Assembly (NCBI RefSeq): GCF_001263205.1
Contig: NZ_CP012333.1
Coordinates: forward strand, 1,984,001-2,048,000
DNA: 64,000 nucleotides
Direction of reading: 5' to 3'
From: Labilithrix luteola
GTDB lineage: Bacteria > Myxococcota_A > Polyangia > Polyangiales > Polyangiaceae
Position numbers and translations under genes: made by a program
The notes under the pieces: generated by a model
The model's input: only the letters and a program-made list of their open reading frames with translations
Databases searched by the model: none
Told to the model about the DNA's origin: nothing
Shown here: positions 8,434 to 17,394 of the stretch, in pieces
Numbering within the stretch: the stretch's first letter is position 1
Layout of the letters: the number at the start of each line of letters is the position of its first letter

Positions 8434-9699
8434 TCAGTCGCGACGCGCCGTCTCCAGCGCGCTTCGCACGAGCGCGCCTCGGCCCTCGAGCCCGAGCGCG
8501 CGATAGGTGGCTGCGAGCAGGTTCGAGACGGTCCTCACGGAGGTGCCGCGGTGTCGTGCGATCTCCCCATCGGACAGGCCGTGCGCTGCCGCCGTCGCGA
8601 CGTCGAGTTGAGCTTTGGTGAGCCGGCCCTGCCATGCCGCGGGAAGGGCGGGATCTTCGAACCGAAGGACATCGATTCGATCGCGCCCGACGTCGATCGC
8701 GAACCGTCTCATGAATCGAGGCTCCGAGAGCCGAACGAGCTCCGCGCGGTTCCGCAAACCGATTCGCCTGGCTGCATTGGACAGCACACGCTCGACGGTC
8801 GACGGCGAAAGGCCCAGCGCGAACGCGATCTCGCTCCCCTTCGCGCGAAGCAGGTGCATCTGGAGAACGCGAATTTCCCAGCTCGAGAAACCTTGAATTT
8901 CGCCGACGGTCGCGCCATTTTCGTAGGCGGCGATGTAGCGTCGACCATCGCTGTCCCAGCGGTCGACGAGTGACCAGCGGCCACTCACGAGCCCTCTCCA
9001 TAGATCGAGGACGTGCTCCGGCTCATCGCGCGTCGTTTTGGTTCGTGCGCGCTCGATTCGCCGGGTGGCTTCGATCAATGCTTCGCGCGCGCCGCGAGGT
9101 TTGGCGTTCCCTCGCGCGTCGACGAGCTTGCCGTCGTGGATGAGTGCCTCTGGTTCCCCACCCCGTTCGAGTCGTCGGCGGAGGCGCCACGCGATCCCGA
9201 GATGCAAGCCGAGCTTCCGCCAAGCCGAACGCGAGCGACCGTGGACGCGCACGACGTCGGGCATCGGGCTGATGATCTGGAGCCCCGTACCTTCTCCGTC
9301 TTGGACCGAGAGCCCGACGCTGTCGACGAACGGCAGCGCACGCTCACGAACGGGCGCCAACACCGACGCCCCGAAGAGCTGGGAGACCGATCCGAACTCG
9401 ACCATGTGTGCCCGGAAGTGCTGCGCGACGGGCGGAGGCGCGACATGACTGAGGCCGGGAGCGATGCGACGCACGTCGCTCGAGAGCCGATGAAAGACGG
9501 GCGGGGCAACGAATCCGAAGCCGTCATCCGTGAGGTCGAGCGCGAGCGCGTAGACGCCGAAACCTCCATCCAGATCGACGGCCATGGTGCGTAACAGGCG
9601 CTGGAGCCAAGCGCGCGTCGGCAAGGCGACGTCGTACGCGGCTTCGAGGACCGTGCTCGCATGTCGGAAGGGCGCGACGAACTTCACGCCCTCAACCAT
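8434..9699 (-). CDS. LuxR-type regulator with two HTH segments
   Basis: Encodes 421 residues from the ATG at 9699; the frame is open to 9894, but that Arg-rich extension would run into the divergent gene. The N-terminal two thirds lack a receiver or ATPase signature and could be a sensor domain. The C-terminal third has two LuxR-type helix-turn-helix segments: GSEIAFALGLSPSTVERVLS and, after about 75 residues, LSDGEIARHRGTSVRTVSNL. LuxR regulators normally have one such domain. It is divergently transcribed from operon A with a 161-base gap, so it is a candidate regulator of that operon, which is inference from position only. Confidence 0.75.
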   Translation of the reverse strand: MVEGVKFVAPFRHASTVLEAAYDVALPTRAWLQRLLRTMAVDLDGGFGVYALALDLTDDGFGFVAPPVFHRLSSDVRRIAPGLSHVAPPPVAQHFRAHMVEFGSVSQLFGASVLAPVRERALPFVDSVGLSVQDGEGTGLQIISPMPDVVRVHGRSRSAWRKLGLHLGIAWRLRRRLERGGEPEALIHDGKLVDARGNAKPRGAREALIEATRRIERARTKTTRDEPEHVLDLWRGLVSGRWSLVDRWDSDGRRYIAAYENGATVGEIQGFSSWEIRVLQMHLLRAKGSEIAFALGLSPSTVERVLSNAARRIGLRNRAELVRLSEPRFMRRFAIDVGRDRIDVLRFEDPALPAAWQGRLTKAQLDVATAAAHGLSDGEIARHRGTSVRTVSNLLAATYRALGLEGRGALVRSALETARRD

Positions 9700-9860
9700 A
9701 CGTTCTCCCAAACTCCGGGTCACCCGCCGACCGGCTTCGACGAGGACAACGCGGCGGACGAATTTGGGATATCGAACTTCGATACGAGCGACCTCTCTCG
9801 CGTGGCCGCGTCGGGGGCGGCGTTGCCGTCGCAGCATCGACATGCTCTTCTTGCGTTGGC

Positions 9861-11000
9861 GTGCGGCGGACGGGTCGAAAGGCGAGCGGGGCATGGCTTC
9901 AGGCCGCGCCGCGACCGCTCATAGCCGCGCTCTCCAGGCTACTCCCAACGGCACTCGTCACGGTGGCGGTTGGTGAGCCTCGTGCGATGGCCGAGGAACG
10001 CCCTGCGGTGGCTCTCCGAATCGAAGAGTCGTTTCATTCGGGCTGCCCGAAGCATCCCAGCACGCGCGAGCGCATCGAGGCTCATCTTGGCCGTGTCCGG
10101 GAAGCACGACCTGGCGAGCAGGCGATCGAGCTCCACTTCGACGTCGTGCGTCGTGGCGCCACGAGCGACGGCACGCTCACGCTTTCGCTCGCCGGTGTAA
10201 GCGTCGAACGCAAGGCGTCTTCGAAGTCCTGCGCCGACGTCGTCGCGGCCTTGAGCATGATGGCGGCGATCGCCATTGGCGAAGAGACAGAGCGGCTATC
10301 GAGCGAGCCCGAAAACGCGCCGGTCCCCGCAGACTCCGAGGCCACCAAGCCGTCGACCGAGCAAGGAGCCGAGACGGCCCTCGCAGGGCCGGTCGAATCG
10401 CCGGTGCCACTCGATTTCAATCCGCCTTCGCCAGCCGTCGTGACCGCAACGCGCGAGCAACGCCCGGGTCGACAAAACGCCCGTCAGGTAGCTCTTTCGT
10501 TCGGTACGAGCGTCGAAGTCGACGGCAACCGAGGCGCCCTCGTCATGCCGCAATGGTTCGGGCAAGTGACCTTTCCCCTGCCCCTCGATCCCACGCTGCG
10601 CATCGGCCTCGCTCGCACGATGGGCGCGGGCGCGGATTCGCCGCTTGGCGAGGCAACGCTTCGCTGGACCGTGCTGGCGATCGCAGGATGCGCAAACGTG
10701 ATGCGTACGGAACGGCTTCAGCTCGGGCCCTGCTTGAACGGCGAGCTCGGCCGTCTCGAAGCGACGAGGGTCGACCCGCTTCCCGCGAACAAGCTCTTCT
10801 ATTTCTGGCCCAGCCTTGGGGCCTCGGGAAGACTCGCGTGGAAGGTCACGCCCGCTCTCTCGCTCGACCTGACGATCGGCGTGCGAGCGCCGCTGATCGC
10901 GCGAGAGCTCTACTTCAATCCTGATCGGGAGGCGGTGGTGTACCGGACCCCCGCGATCGTGCCGTTCGTGGGGGCGGGGGTCGTCGTACGCGCTCTGTGA
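9861..11000 (+). CDS. operon A gene 1: outer-membrane-like protein
   Basis: Encodes 379 residues from GTG 9861, the first in-frame start; an ATG at 9894 is out of frame. A signal peptide ends near EPRAMAEE. An N-terminal periplasmic domain follows, with FHSGCPKHPST and SCADVVAALSMMAAIAIG, then a Pro/Glu-rich linker and a C-terminal part of alternating strands ending in VPFVGAGVVVRAL, as in small outer-membrane barrels. The family was recognised by comparison with 35014-36120, which shares the order (GCP motif, SC-V-ALAVM motif, linker, strand-rich end). The next gene is a sigma factor 89 bases downstream. The barrel topology is inferred. Confidence 0.65.
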   Translation: MRRTGRKASGAWLQAAPRPLIAALSRLLPTALVTVAVGEPRAMAEERPAVALRIEESFHSGCPKHPSTRERIEAHLGRVREARPGEQAIELHFDVVRRGATSDGTLTLSLAGVSVERKASSKSCADVVAALSMMAAIAIGEETERLSSEPENAPVPADSEATKPSTEQGAETALAGPVESPVPLDFNPPSPAVVTATREQRPGRQNARQVALSFGTSVEVDGNRGALVMPQWFGQVTFPLPLDPTLRIGLARTMGAGADSPLGEATLRWTVLAIAGCANVMRTERLQLGPCLNGELGRLEATRVDPLPANKLFYFWPSLGASGRLAWKVTPALSLDLTIGVRAPLIARELYFNPDREAVVYRTPAIVPFVGAGVVVRAL

Positions 11001-11089
11001 TCGGCGACTTCGGGCTGCGGTCCCGCTGATTCTCGCGGCCGACGACGATTTCACTCCGGCTCGTCACCAGCGCCGACATTGCTAGGGTC

Positions 11090-11671
11090 GTGATCGCCGT
11101 GCCCGCCATCACTAGCTCGCCCGACGCCGGTACAGACGGCATCTCGTCGAGCGACCGTACTGGCGACCGACGCCTGCACGCGATCGTGGTCGAGCACCAC
11201 GACTTCGTCTGGCGCTCGCTCAGACGACTCGGGGTCAGTCCCCCCGAAACGGATGACGCCGCTCAACAGGTCTTCATCGTTCTCGCGCGCAAGCTCGCGG
11301 ACGTCGAAGTGGGCAAGGAGCGCTCGTTCCTCTTCGGACTCGTGATGCGCATCGCTGCCAACACACGACGCGCTCACGCCAAACGTCGCGAAGTACCCGA
11401 GGAAGAAGCACCTGCGCACGTCACCCTGCCGACCGCCGAGGCCTCGCTCGGTCGCGCGCAAGCGCGTGCGGTTCTCGACGCCATCCTGGCGAAGATGCCG
11501 GAGGAGCGGCGCGTCGTCTTCGTTCTGGCCGTTCTCGAGGAGCTGCCCCTCGCGGAAGTTGCCTCCACGCTGGGGATCCCGGTCACGACGGCGGAGTGGC
11601 GCTTGAGGCGGGCTCGTGAAGAGCTGGATGCCGCGATCGTGCGGCTGCACGCGCGAAAGCAAGGAGTCTGA
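11090..11671 (+). CDS. operon A gene 2: ECF-type RNA polymerase sigma factor
   Basis: Encodes 193 residues from GTG 11090 (GTG 11099 is possible). Region 2 is visible at about residues 30-100, with TDDAAQQVFIVLARKL and FLFGLVMRIAANTRRAH; region 4 follows at about 145-180, with LPLAEVASTLGIPVTTAEWR. There is no region 3, so it is ECF-like. Such factors recruit RNA polymerase to specific promoters and are usually held by a membrane anti-sigma factor. The next gene starts one base after the stop and encodes a membrane protein, which fits. The paralogue is at 34279-34947. Confidence 0.85.
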   Translation: MIAVPAITSSPDAGTDGISSSDRTGDRRLHAIVVEHHDFVWRSLRRLGVSPPETDDAAQQVFIVLARKLADVEVGKERSFLFGLVMRIAANTRRAHAKRREVPEEEAPAHVTLPTAEASLGRAQARAVLDAILAKMPEERRVVFVLAVLEELPLAEVASTLGIPVTTAEWRLRRAREELDAAIVRLHARKQGV

Positions 11672-11672
11672 C

Positions 11673-12464
11673 GTGGAGCATCTCGACCCGGCGTCGCCCG
11701 CGCTCACCAGCGATCAGGCGCGACTCAAAGAAACGATTGTCGACTCCGCGCGAGACGACGTGCCGCCTCCGGGAGCACGCGACCAAGTGCTCTCGGCCCT
11801 GAAGCTCGTGTCGGCGGCAGGGTCGAGCCCGGCTGCGTCTGCGCGACGTGTCCCAATGGGACGAAGCGCGTCCATCCTCGGTCTCGTGGTCGCCGTCGGC
11901 GCTGCGAGCATCGGCGGCGGGGTCGCGATGTCCCGCGCGAAGAGCTCGGCGTCCTCGTCAGCGCCCGCGGAATCCCCTGCGCCGGTCGCGGCTCACGTCG
12001 AGTCGACGGCGACGGTCGATCCGGAGCCGACGGTGGCCGTGTCGGCGTTGCCGTCCTCACCGGACGAGGTTCGCGATACCGCTCCGACGGCGAACGAGCA
12101 GTTGGCCCGCCGAACCTCCAAACCCACAGCGCCGCAGGCGTCGCACGAATCCGACGAGTCGACGCTCGGGCGCGAGCTCGCGCGCGTCACCGCCGCTCGA
12201 AACGCACTCACCGGAGGCGACGCAGCGAGCGCCCTTCGATCGCTCGACGCCTACGACGCGGAGTTTCCGCGAGGAACGTTCTCCGTCGAAGTATCGGTGC
12301 TCCGAATCGAAGCGCTCGCGCGAACGGGACGGAGCGACGAGGCCAGGGAACTCGGCAACCGTTTCCTCGCGCGATATCCGCAGGGCGTGCTCGCACGTCG
12401 CGTCGCCACGACGTTGCGCACCGTCACTCCGCAGGCGTCGGCTCCGGCGCCCAGCGCTCCGTAA
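11673..12464 (+). CDS. operon A gene 3: membrane protein with TPR-like domain, putative anti-sigma partner
   Basis: Encodes 263 residues from GTG 11673, one base after the sigma stop; an upstream ATG at 11616 lies inside the sigma gene. Order: a cytoplasmic N-terminus of about 65 residues, one membrane span (about 68-87, SILGLVVAVGAASIGGGVAM), a long Ser/Thr/Pro-rich linker, and a helical-repeat end with RNALTGGDAASALRSLDAYD and AREL GNRFLARYP-type helices. The paralogue at 33491-34282 has the same length and layout. Position and topology suggest a regulator of the sigma factor that senses the envelope. The N-terminus lacks the HxxxCxxC zinc motif of classical ZAS anti-sigma domains, so the role is inferred. 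Confidence 0.65.
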   Translation: MEHLDPASPALTSDQARLKETIVDSARDDVPPPGARDQVLSALKLVSAAGSSPAASARRVPMGRSASILGLVVAVGAASIGGGVAMSRAKSSASSSAPAESPAPVAAHVESTATVDPEPTVAVSALPSSPDEVRDTAPTANEQLARRTSKPTAPQASHESDESTLGRELARVTAARNALTGGDAASALRSLDAYDAEFPRGTFSVEVSVLRIEALARTGRSDEARELGNRFLARYPQGVLARRVATTLRTVTPQASAPAPSAP

Positions 12465-12493
12465 GAGCTCACCGCTTTCCAGGGAGAGTCACG

Positions 12494-13714
12494 TTGAAGT
12501 CTGTAGTCATCGGGCACATCCTTGCCCTCTCATCGGTGGGCCTCGTGGCCGCGTCGTGTGCCGAGGCCAATTCGCTCGGAGACGGACGCGATGCCGGTCC
12601 CTCCATCGTGGGATTCACGCCTCCCGACGGCGGTGATGGCGGCGATCCGTTCGACGCCGGCGAGACCACGCTGATGTGCGCATCGAACAAGTGCATGGGG
12701 ACGTTCACCACGTGCCCAGGCTCGGCGTTTCTCTGCGACACCGATCTCGCGAACGATCTGAACAACTGCGGTCGCTGCGGATTCACGTGCTCGACGAACG
12801 ACCCGTACAACGTGGTCAAGTTCACCTGCAGCGAGGGCAAGTGCGTTTCCGCGGGTTGCGGGCTCAATCCGCTCGGCCTCCAGCTCGCCGACTGCGACGG
12901 CTTTCTCGACAACGGCTGCGAAGTCACGCTCGGGGAATCGCCGGACAACTGCGGTGCGTGCGGCGACAAATGCGCGCAAGGCGAGAACTGTATTTTCGAT
13001 TACTCGACGTACACGGGCCATTGCGGGTGCGCACCACCGCTCTTGGATTGCAGCAATGGAGCGCGCTGCACCGATCCGCGGAATGACGACGCCAACTGCG
13101 GAGCCTGCGGAAACGTTTGTCGCCCTCCCGCAGGCAAAACAGCCCCCCCGAAATCCCACTTTGGCTGTTCCAAATCCGAGTGCGGCCATCTCAAGTGTGA
13201 CGAGGCCGCGCCCTTCTACCGATTCGCCGACTGCAACAAGGACCTCGAATCGGGACCGACCTCGGACGGCTGCGAGGTCGACATTCTCGCTCCGAACGAC
13301 GACCACTGCGGTGCCTGCAACAACAAGTGCAAAGACGGGCAACACTGCTTCTTCGACCGCATGAGCGGCCCGATTTGTGAATGTCCAACGGGGCAACGGT
13401 TCTGCGAGGAGCGAGGGACCTGCATCGACACCTCGAGCGATCCCAAGAACTGCGGTGGATGCAATGTCGTGTGCCCGGGGCCGACGAACCCGGCAGTCCA
13501 ACACGGCGGTCCGACCTGCCGTAGCGGCCAGTGCGGGATCGAATGTGAAGAGGGATTCGCAGACTGCAATGGCGACATCAACGATGGGTGTGAGGTCGAA
13601 CTTCGCGTCGATCCCAAGAATTGCGGTGGATGCGGCGTGATTTGTGACGGGGTCGCGCTCCAACCCTGCGTGGGCGGCAAGTGCGCGGTCGAGCCGTGCG
13701 GAGGTCCCCGATGA
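12494..13714 (+). CDS. operon A gene 4: cysteine-rich repeat lipoprotein
   Basis: Encodes 406 residues from TTG 12494, chosen because AGGGAGAG lies about 7 bases upstream and the product has a lipoprotein signal (lipobox VAASCAE). The mature protein has six cysteine modules of the type xNCGxCGxxC (NNCGRCGFTC, DNCGACGDKC, ANCGACGNVC, DHCGACNNKC, KNCGGCNVVC, KNCGGCGVIC), interspersed with ADCDG-type turns. The pattern is common in myxobacterial secreted proteins and probably forms disulfide-linked modules. Automated pipelines may mislabel such proteins as enzymes; there is no evidence of catalysis here. The stop overlaps the next start (ATGA). Paralogue: 32034-33362. Confidence 0.78.
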   Translation: MKSVVIGHILALSSVGLVAASCAEANSLGDGRDAGPSIVGFTPPDGGDGGDPFDAGETTLMCASNKCMGTFTTCPGSAFLCDTDLANDLNNCGRCGFTCSTNDPYNVVKFTCSEGKCVSAGCGLNPLGLQLADCDGFLDNGCEVTLGESPDNCGACGDKCAQGENCIFDYSTYTGHCGCAPPLLDCSNGARCTDPRNDDANCGACGNVCRPPAGKTAPPKSHFGCSKSECGHLKCDEAAPFYRFADCNKDLESGPTSDGCEVDILAPNDDHCGACNNKCKDGQHCFFDRMSGPICECPTGQRFCEERGTCIDTSSDPKNCGGCNVVCPGPTNPAVQHGGPTCRSGQCGIECEEGFADCNGDINDGCEVELRVDPKNCGGCGVICDGVALQPCVGGKCAVEPCGGPR

Positions 13715-14844
13715 ACGACACTCGCCTCGGATCGTCGTCGATGAAAGCGTTCGCCCTCGTGCTCGCCAGCATCGGTACCGTCTTCGCATGCTCGACGGAG
13801 GAATCTCCCAGTACCTTCGAGCCGCCCGCGGACGCGGGGGACATGGCGGACGCCCGATCCGTCGACCAGGACGCGACGACGCCCAACTTCGAGCCCGACG
13901 CGGGAGATGACGGTGGTGAGTGGTTCACGACCGACTGTCTACCCACGACGATGTGCAAGGCCGGGGTGTCGCTCGACGCCTTTTCGGCGCTGAACGGCGT
14001 CACGGTCACCGAGACCGACGTATGGGCGGTGGGCTCGCTAGGGCTCATCGTCCATCATGATGGCGCGGCTTGGTCGACCGAAAAGCTGGCCTCGCCGGAC
14101 ACCATGATGCAGATCATCCAGCGGCCGGACGGCGGGCTCTGGGCGATCGGCGGTCCGCTCTACAACGGCCCCAATGCCGACGACGCCGGCGCGAGCGGCT
14201 TTGCCCGCGTGAGGATGCCTGTCGTGGGACTCATCACGGCCCTGTGGGCGAAAGACTCGAAGACGGCCTGGGCTGCGGGAGACCGTATCTACAAGATCGA
14301 AGTCGCCGATGACGGCTCGGCGTTGGCCTCGCCTTATTACTTCTCGGGCGACACGAATGGTCTCCGCGCCATTCACGGCACCCCGGACGGCGTTCTCTGG
14401 GCGGTCGGCCGCATCGGCAGCGCCCATCGCATTTGGACTCCCGATGTCGCGAATCCCCAGAGCGACATGCTCAACACCCAGACCTACGCGACCTTGAATG
14501 CAGTTTGGCCGATCGCGTCGAACGACGTTTGGGCGGTCGGCGACCAAGGAACCATTCGCCACTACACGGGACAAGGGCGGGTCTGGGACATCGTCGAGAG
14601 TCCGGTGACGACGTCGCTCCGCGCGATCTGGGCGGGCTCCGCCAACGACGTTTGGGCGGTCGGAGATGGCGGCGTCGTCGTCCACTACGATGGGACAAAT
14701 TGGCGACGCATAGCGGTGTCGGGGCTTGGCACGCAACGGCCCGATCTCCGCGCCATCTGGGGCTCGAGCAGCGGACGCGTGTTCGCCGTCGGTGCCAACG
14801 TGATCCTCGGCCTTGGCACGAGCGTCGCGGGAGGTGCGAAGTGA
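13711..14844 (+). CDS. operon A gene 5: propeller lipoprotein (VWAVG repeats)
   Basis: Encodes 377 residues from ATG 13711, which overlaps the previous stop by four bases; ATG 13741 is the alternative. The signal peptide ends in VFACSTE (lipobox). After an acidic linker come repeated blades of the form DVWAVGxxGxIxHxDGxxW: DVWAVGSLGLIVHHDGAAW, DVWAVGDQGTIRHYTG and DVWAVGDGGVVVHYDGTNW. This is typical of propellers related to photosystem II stability-factor-like or BNR repeats. No catalytic residues were identified. It sits on the cell surface or in the periplasm by prediction. The next gene, a second propeller lipoprotein, overlaps by GTGA. The closest paralogue is at 30794-32037. Confidence 0.75.
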   Translation: MNDTRLGSSSMKAFALVLASIGTVFACSTEESPSTFEPPADAGDMADARSVDQDATTPNFEPDAGDDGGEWFTTDCLPTTMCKAGVSLDAFSALNGVTVTETDVWAVGSLGLIVHHDGAAWSTEKLASPDTMMQIIQRPDGGLWAIGGPLYNGPNADDAGASGFARVRMPVVGLITALWAKDSKTAWAAGDRIYKIEVADDGSALASPYYFSGDTNGLRAIHGTPDGVLWAVGRIGSAHRIWTPDVANPQSDMLNTQTYATLNAVWPIASNDVWAVGDQGTIRHYTGQGRVWDIVESPVTTSLRAIWAGSANDVWAVGDGGVVVHYDGTNWRRIAVSGLGTQRPDLRAIWGSSSGRVFAVGANVILGLGTSVAGGAK

Positions 14845-16064
14845 GAGCTTTCGCAGGAGCCCTCGCCGCCGTCGCGAGTCTCTTCGTCTACGGCGCGTGC
14901 GCGGGAGGACAGAATGACGAGCAGGCAACCACTCCGGCGGGACCGGACGGAGGTACTGGCTTGCCCACCAGCGAGAATGCCGAGGCTGGTACCGATCGTG
15001 ACGCCACGACGCCCCGCGACGCCGGCGACGATGCACCACCCCTCTATTGCAGCACCGCGGGTTGGTGCGAGACGCGATTCCCCGAAGACGCCGAATACTT
15101 CGTCGACGACCTGTGGCCCCTCGAAGGGACGGCCTTCGCCGCGCACAACGGCATCGCGCAGTACGACGGCACCAAGTGGATATCGCTCTACGACGAGACG
15201 ATCTTCACTTCGATTTGGGCGCCGAATGCCAACGAAGTCTGGGCGGGCGACTACATGGGGGCCGTCACGCATGGCACACGCAGCGCCGGCACGTGGACCT
15301 GGTCGACGGAGACGGTCGCATCACCGACGGAGCCCGAGCAAGTGACGTCGATCTGGGGCTCCGGGCCCGACGACGTGTATGTCGCCACGGAGACGAAGCT
15401 CTATCACCGGACCGCGGGCAACGGCGGTGCTTCGACATGGAGCGTGGATTATCAGGACAACGTTCCTCCGAACATCTTCAACAACGACGGATTCAGAATT
15501 TGGCAGATCACGGGCAGCGGCGCCGACGACGTCTGGCTGCTCGCGTCACGCGGGTGGGGCAACTGCTCGACGTTGATTCACAAGTCGAAGGGTCAGTTCA
15601 CGACACTCGCCGATTGCAGGACATCGTGCAGTTTCGACACCTGGACTTGTGACATCGTCCCGGTTCCGTCGATCCCCGTCATGCCCGACGCGTTCACCCA
15701 CTCGGGTTTCCTTCTCCAACCGGGGACGCTGCTCAGCACGAACGCCGGCGAGCTCTTCGTCGCGAACCCTTCGATGCAACGAGTCCGACTCTTGCCCTCG
15801 GGCGAAACGGAGATCAACCGAACCCCCATTTCGGGAGCGGCGGGGATCTCCCTGTGGGGATTGTCGGAGACGGATCTCTACAGCGCCGGCTGGACCATGC
15901 TCACACATAGCTCGAACGCACTGACGGGTGCCGGGACGTTCGCCATCAGCACCCTCGTGCTGAACGGCGCTCCACTCGTCTACAACTTCAAAGTCCGCGG
16001 GACCAGTGCCTCGGATATCTGGGTATTCGGAGGACCGTATGCGCTGCACAAGACCGCTCGCTGA
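14841..16064 (+). CDS. operon A gene 6: second propeller lipoprotein
   Basis: Encodes 407 residues from GTG 14841, a four-base overlap with the preceding stop. The signal peptide ends at VYGACAG (lipobox). The mature part has blade-like units with SIWAPNANEVWAGDYMG, SIWGSGPDDVYVATETKLYH and GTSASDIWVFGGPYALH, so it is related to gene 5 but more divergent. A loop with CRTSCSFDTWTCD could form disulfides. The matching gene in operon B is 29424-30797. The 3' end overlaps the RCC1 gene by 26 bases. Confidence 0.73.
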   Translation: MRAFAGALAAVASLFVYGACAGGQNDEQATTPAGPDGGTGLPTSENAEAGTDRDATTPRDAGDDAPPLYCSTAGWCETRFPEDAEYFVDDLWPLEGTAFAAHNGIAQYDGTKWISLYDETIFTSIWAPNANEVWAGDYMGAVTHGTRSAGTWTWSTETVASPTEPEQVTSIWGSGPDDVYVATETKLYHRTAGNGGASTWSVDYQDNVPPNIFNNDGFRIWQITGSGADDVWLLASRGWGNCSTLIHKSKGQFTTLADCRTSCSFDTWTCDIVPVPSIPVMPDAFTHSGFLLQPGTLLSTNAGELFVANPSMQRVRLLPSGETEINRTPISGAAGISLWGLSETDLYSAGWTMLTHSSNALTGAGTFAISTLVLNGAPLVYNFKVRGTSASDIWVFGGPYALHKTAR

Positions 16065-17394
16065 CCGCCATCGGGCGCTCGGTGCGCTCCTTCTCGTCTC
16101 GATGCTCGGTGCGGCGGTGGCTGCGGCCGCCTGCTCGTCGTCGGAGAGCGATGCGCATAACGAGCTAGAATCAGACGCGGCGGTTTCGAACTCGAACGAT
16201 GCCACGACGTCGAGCGACGTGACCGACGCCACGGCGGCAAACGACGCCTCCGACGCGGAGCTCTTCGATGGCGGCGCACCACTCGCCGTCACGTGCGCAC
16301 AGCAGCCGTGCGCTCACGCACTCACGGGCGCCACGCGTTCGAGCGGGACGTTCTGCGTGCTTCTCGACCAAGGCAAAGTCGCCTGCTGGGGAAGGAACGG
16401 CTTCTACGACCTCGGACGCGGAGCGGATGCGGGCATGACGCAGAGCCCCGTCCCGCAGGAGGTCGTTGGCATCGAGAACGCGATCGCCATCGAGGAGACC
16501 TGCGCGATTCTCCAGGGGGGCGCCGTCAAGTGCTGGGGGCCCGGCAACTTCCTCCAGCCGGATCCTCCCTTCAATCCGATGTACCCCGAGCCGGTCACGC
16601 TGCCGATCCCGCCAGTTCGGTCGTTGAGCATCGACGCGTTCAGCAAGGTCGGATGCGCCGTCCTCCTCACCGGAGAGATGTCCTGCTGGGGATTCGTGGC
16701 GCCGTACCGGGTCGACGGCGGTGGAACGATCTACGACTCCGACGGCAAACAGCTCGAGCGTTTCCCGCTCCCGGGGGGCTTCGATCCCGTCGAGGTGAAG
16801 GTCGGAGAGGCCTCTTTCGTTCGCGACGCGAAGGGCGCCGTTTTGAGTTGGGGCTCGAGGGCATCGCTCGGCCGCATCTCGTCGCTCAAGGTCGATCCGG
16901 ATGCGTTGCCCATCACCCTGACGGGCATCACGGCGATGGACGCCGCAGCGAACGCCGCGTGCGCCATCACCCAAGGCAAGGTCTACTGCTGGGGCAGCAG
17001 CTCCGACTACAACGCGACGAACAACGTGCCTCTGCACGCGCTTCCCGAGCTCGTGGCATTGCCCGCACCGGCCATTGCCGTCTCGGTGGGATCGATTCTC
17101 GGCGTCGCAGCTCACCCGTTCGCGTGCGCGGTCACCGCGAATCACGAGCTCTATTGCTGGGGAGACAATTCGCGTGGCCAGATCGGTGATGGGACGATTG
17201 GAAACATCGCCTACTTCCCCGTGAAGGTCGATCTGCCGGGCCGAGTCGTCTCCGTGAGTACTCTCATGTACGACGCCTGCGCGCTTCTCGAGAGCGGTCA
17301 GGTCTATTGCTGGGGAGACAACACTCAGGGCGAGCTCGGGCGCGGGACCTTGGGCAAGGGGAAACCGACTCCCGGCTTGGTCGTCTTCCCATGA
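16039..17394 (+). CDS. operon A gene 7: RCC1-repeat lipoprotein
   Basis: Encodes 451 residues. The ATG at 16039 is chosen because GGAGGA lies just upstream, although it overlaps the previous gene by 26 bases. The signal peptide ends in a lipobox (VAAAACSSS). After an Asp/Ala linker there are seven RCC1-type units marked by CWG or SWG (for example KVYCWGSSSD, ELYCWGDNSRGQIGDG, QVYCWGDNTQGELGRG), which would make a complete seven-bladed propeller. RCC1 is a chromatin-associated exchange factor in eukaryotes; a secreted bacterial version more likely binds ligands or surfaces. The paralogue 28018-29427 also has seven units. Confidence 0.82.
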   Translation: MRCTRPLADRHRALGALLLVSMLGAAVAAAACSSSESDAHNELESDAAVSNSNDATTSSDVTDATAANDASDAELFDGGAPLAVTCAQQPCAHALTGATRSSGTFCVLLDQGKVACWGRNGFYDLGRGADAGMTQSPVPQEVVGIENAIAIEETCAILQGGAVKCWGPGNFLQPDPPFNPMYPEPVTLPIPPVRSLSIDAFSKVGCAVLLTGEMSCWGFVAPYRVDGGGTIYDSDGKQLERFPLPGGFDPVEVKVGEASFVRDAKGAVLSWGSRASLGRISSLKVDPDALPITLTGITAMDAAANAACAITQGKVYCWGSSSDYNATNNVPLHALPELVALPAPAIAVSVGSILGVAAHPFACAVTANHELYCWGDNSRGQIGDGTIGNIAYFPVKVDLPGRVVSVSTLMYDACALLESGQVYCWGDNTQGELGRGTLGKGKPTPGLVVFP

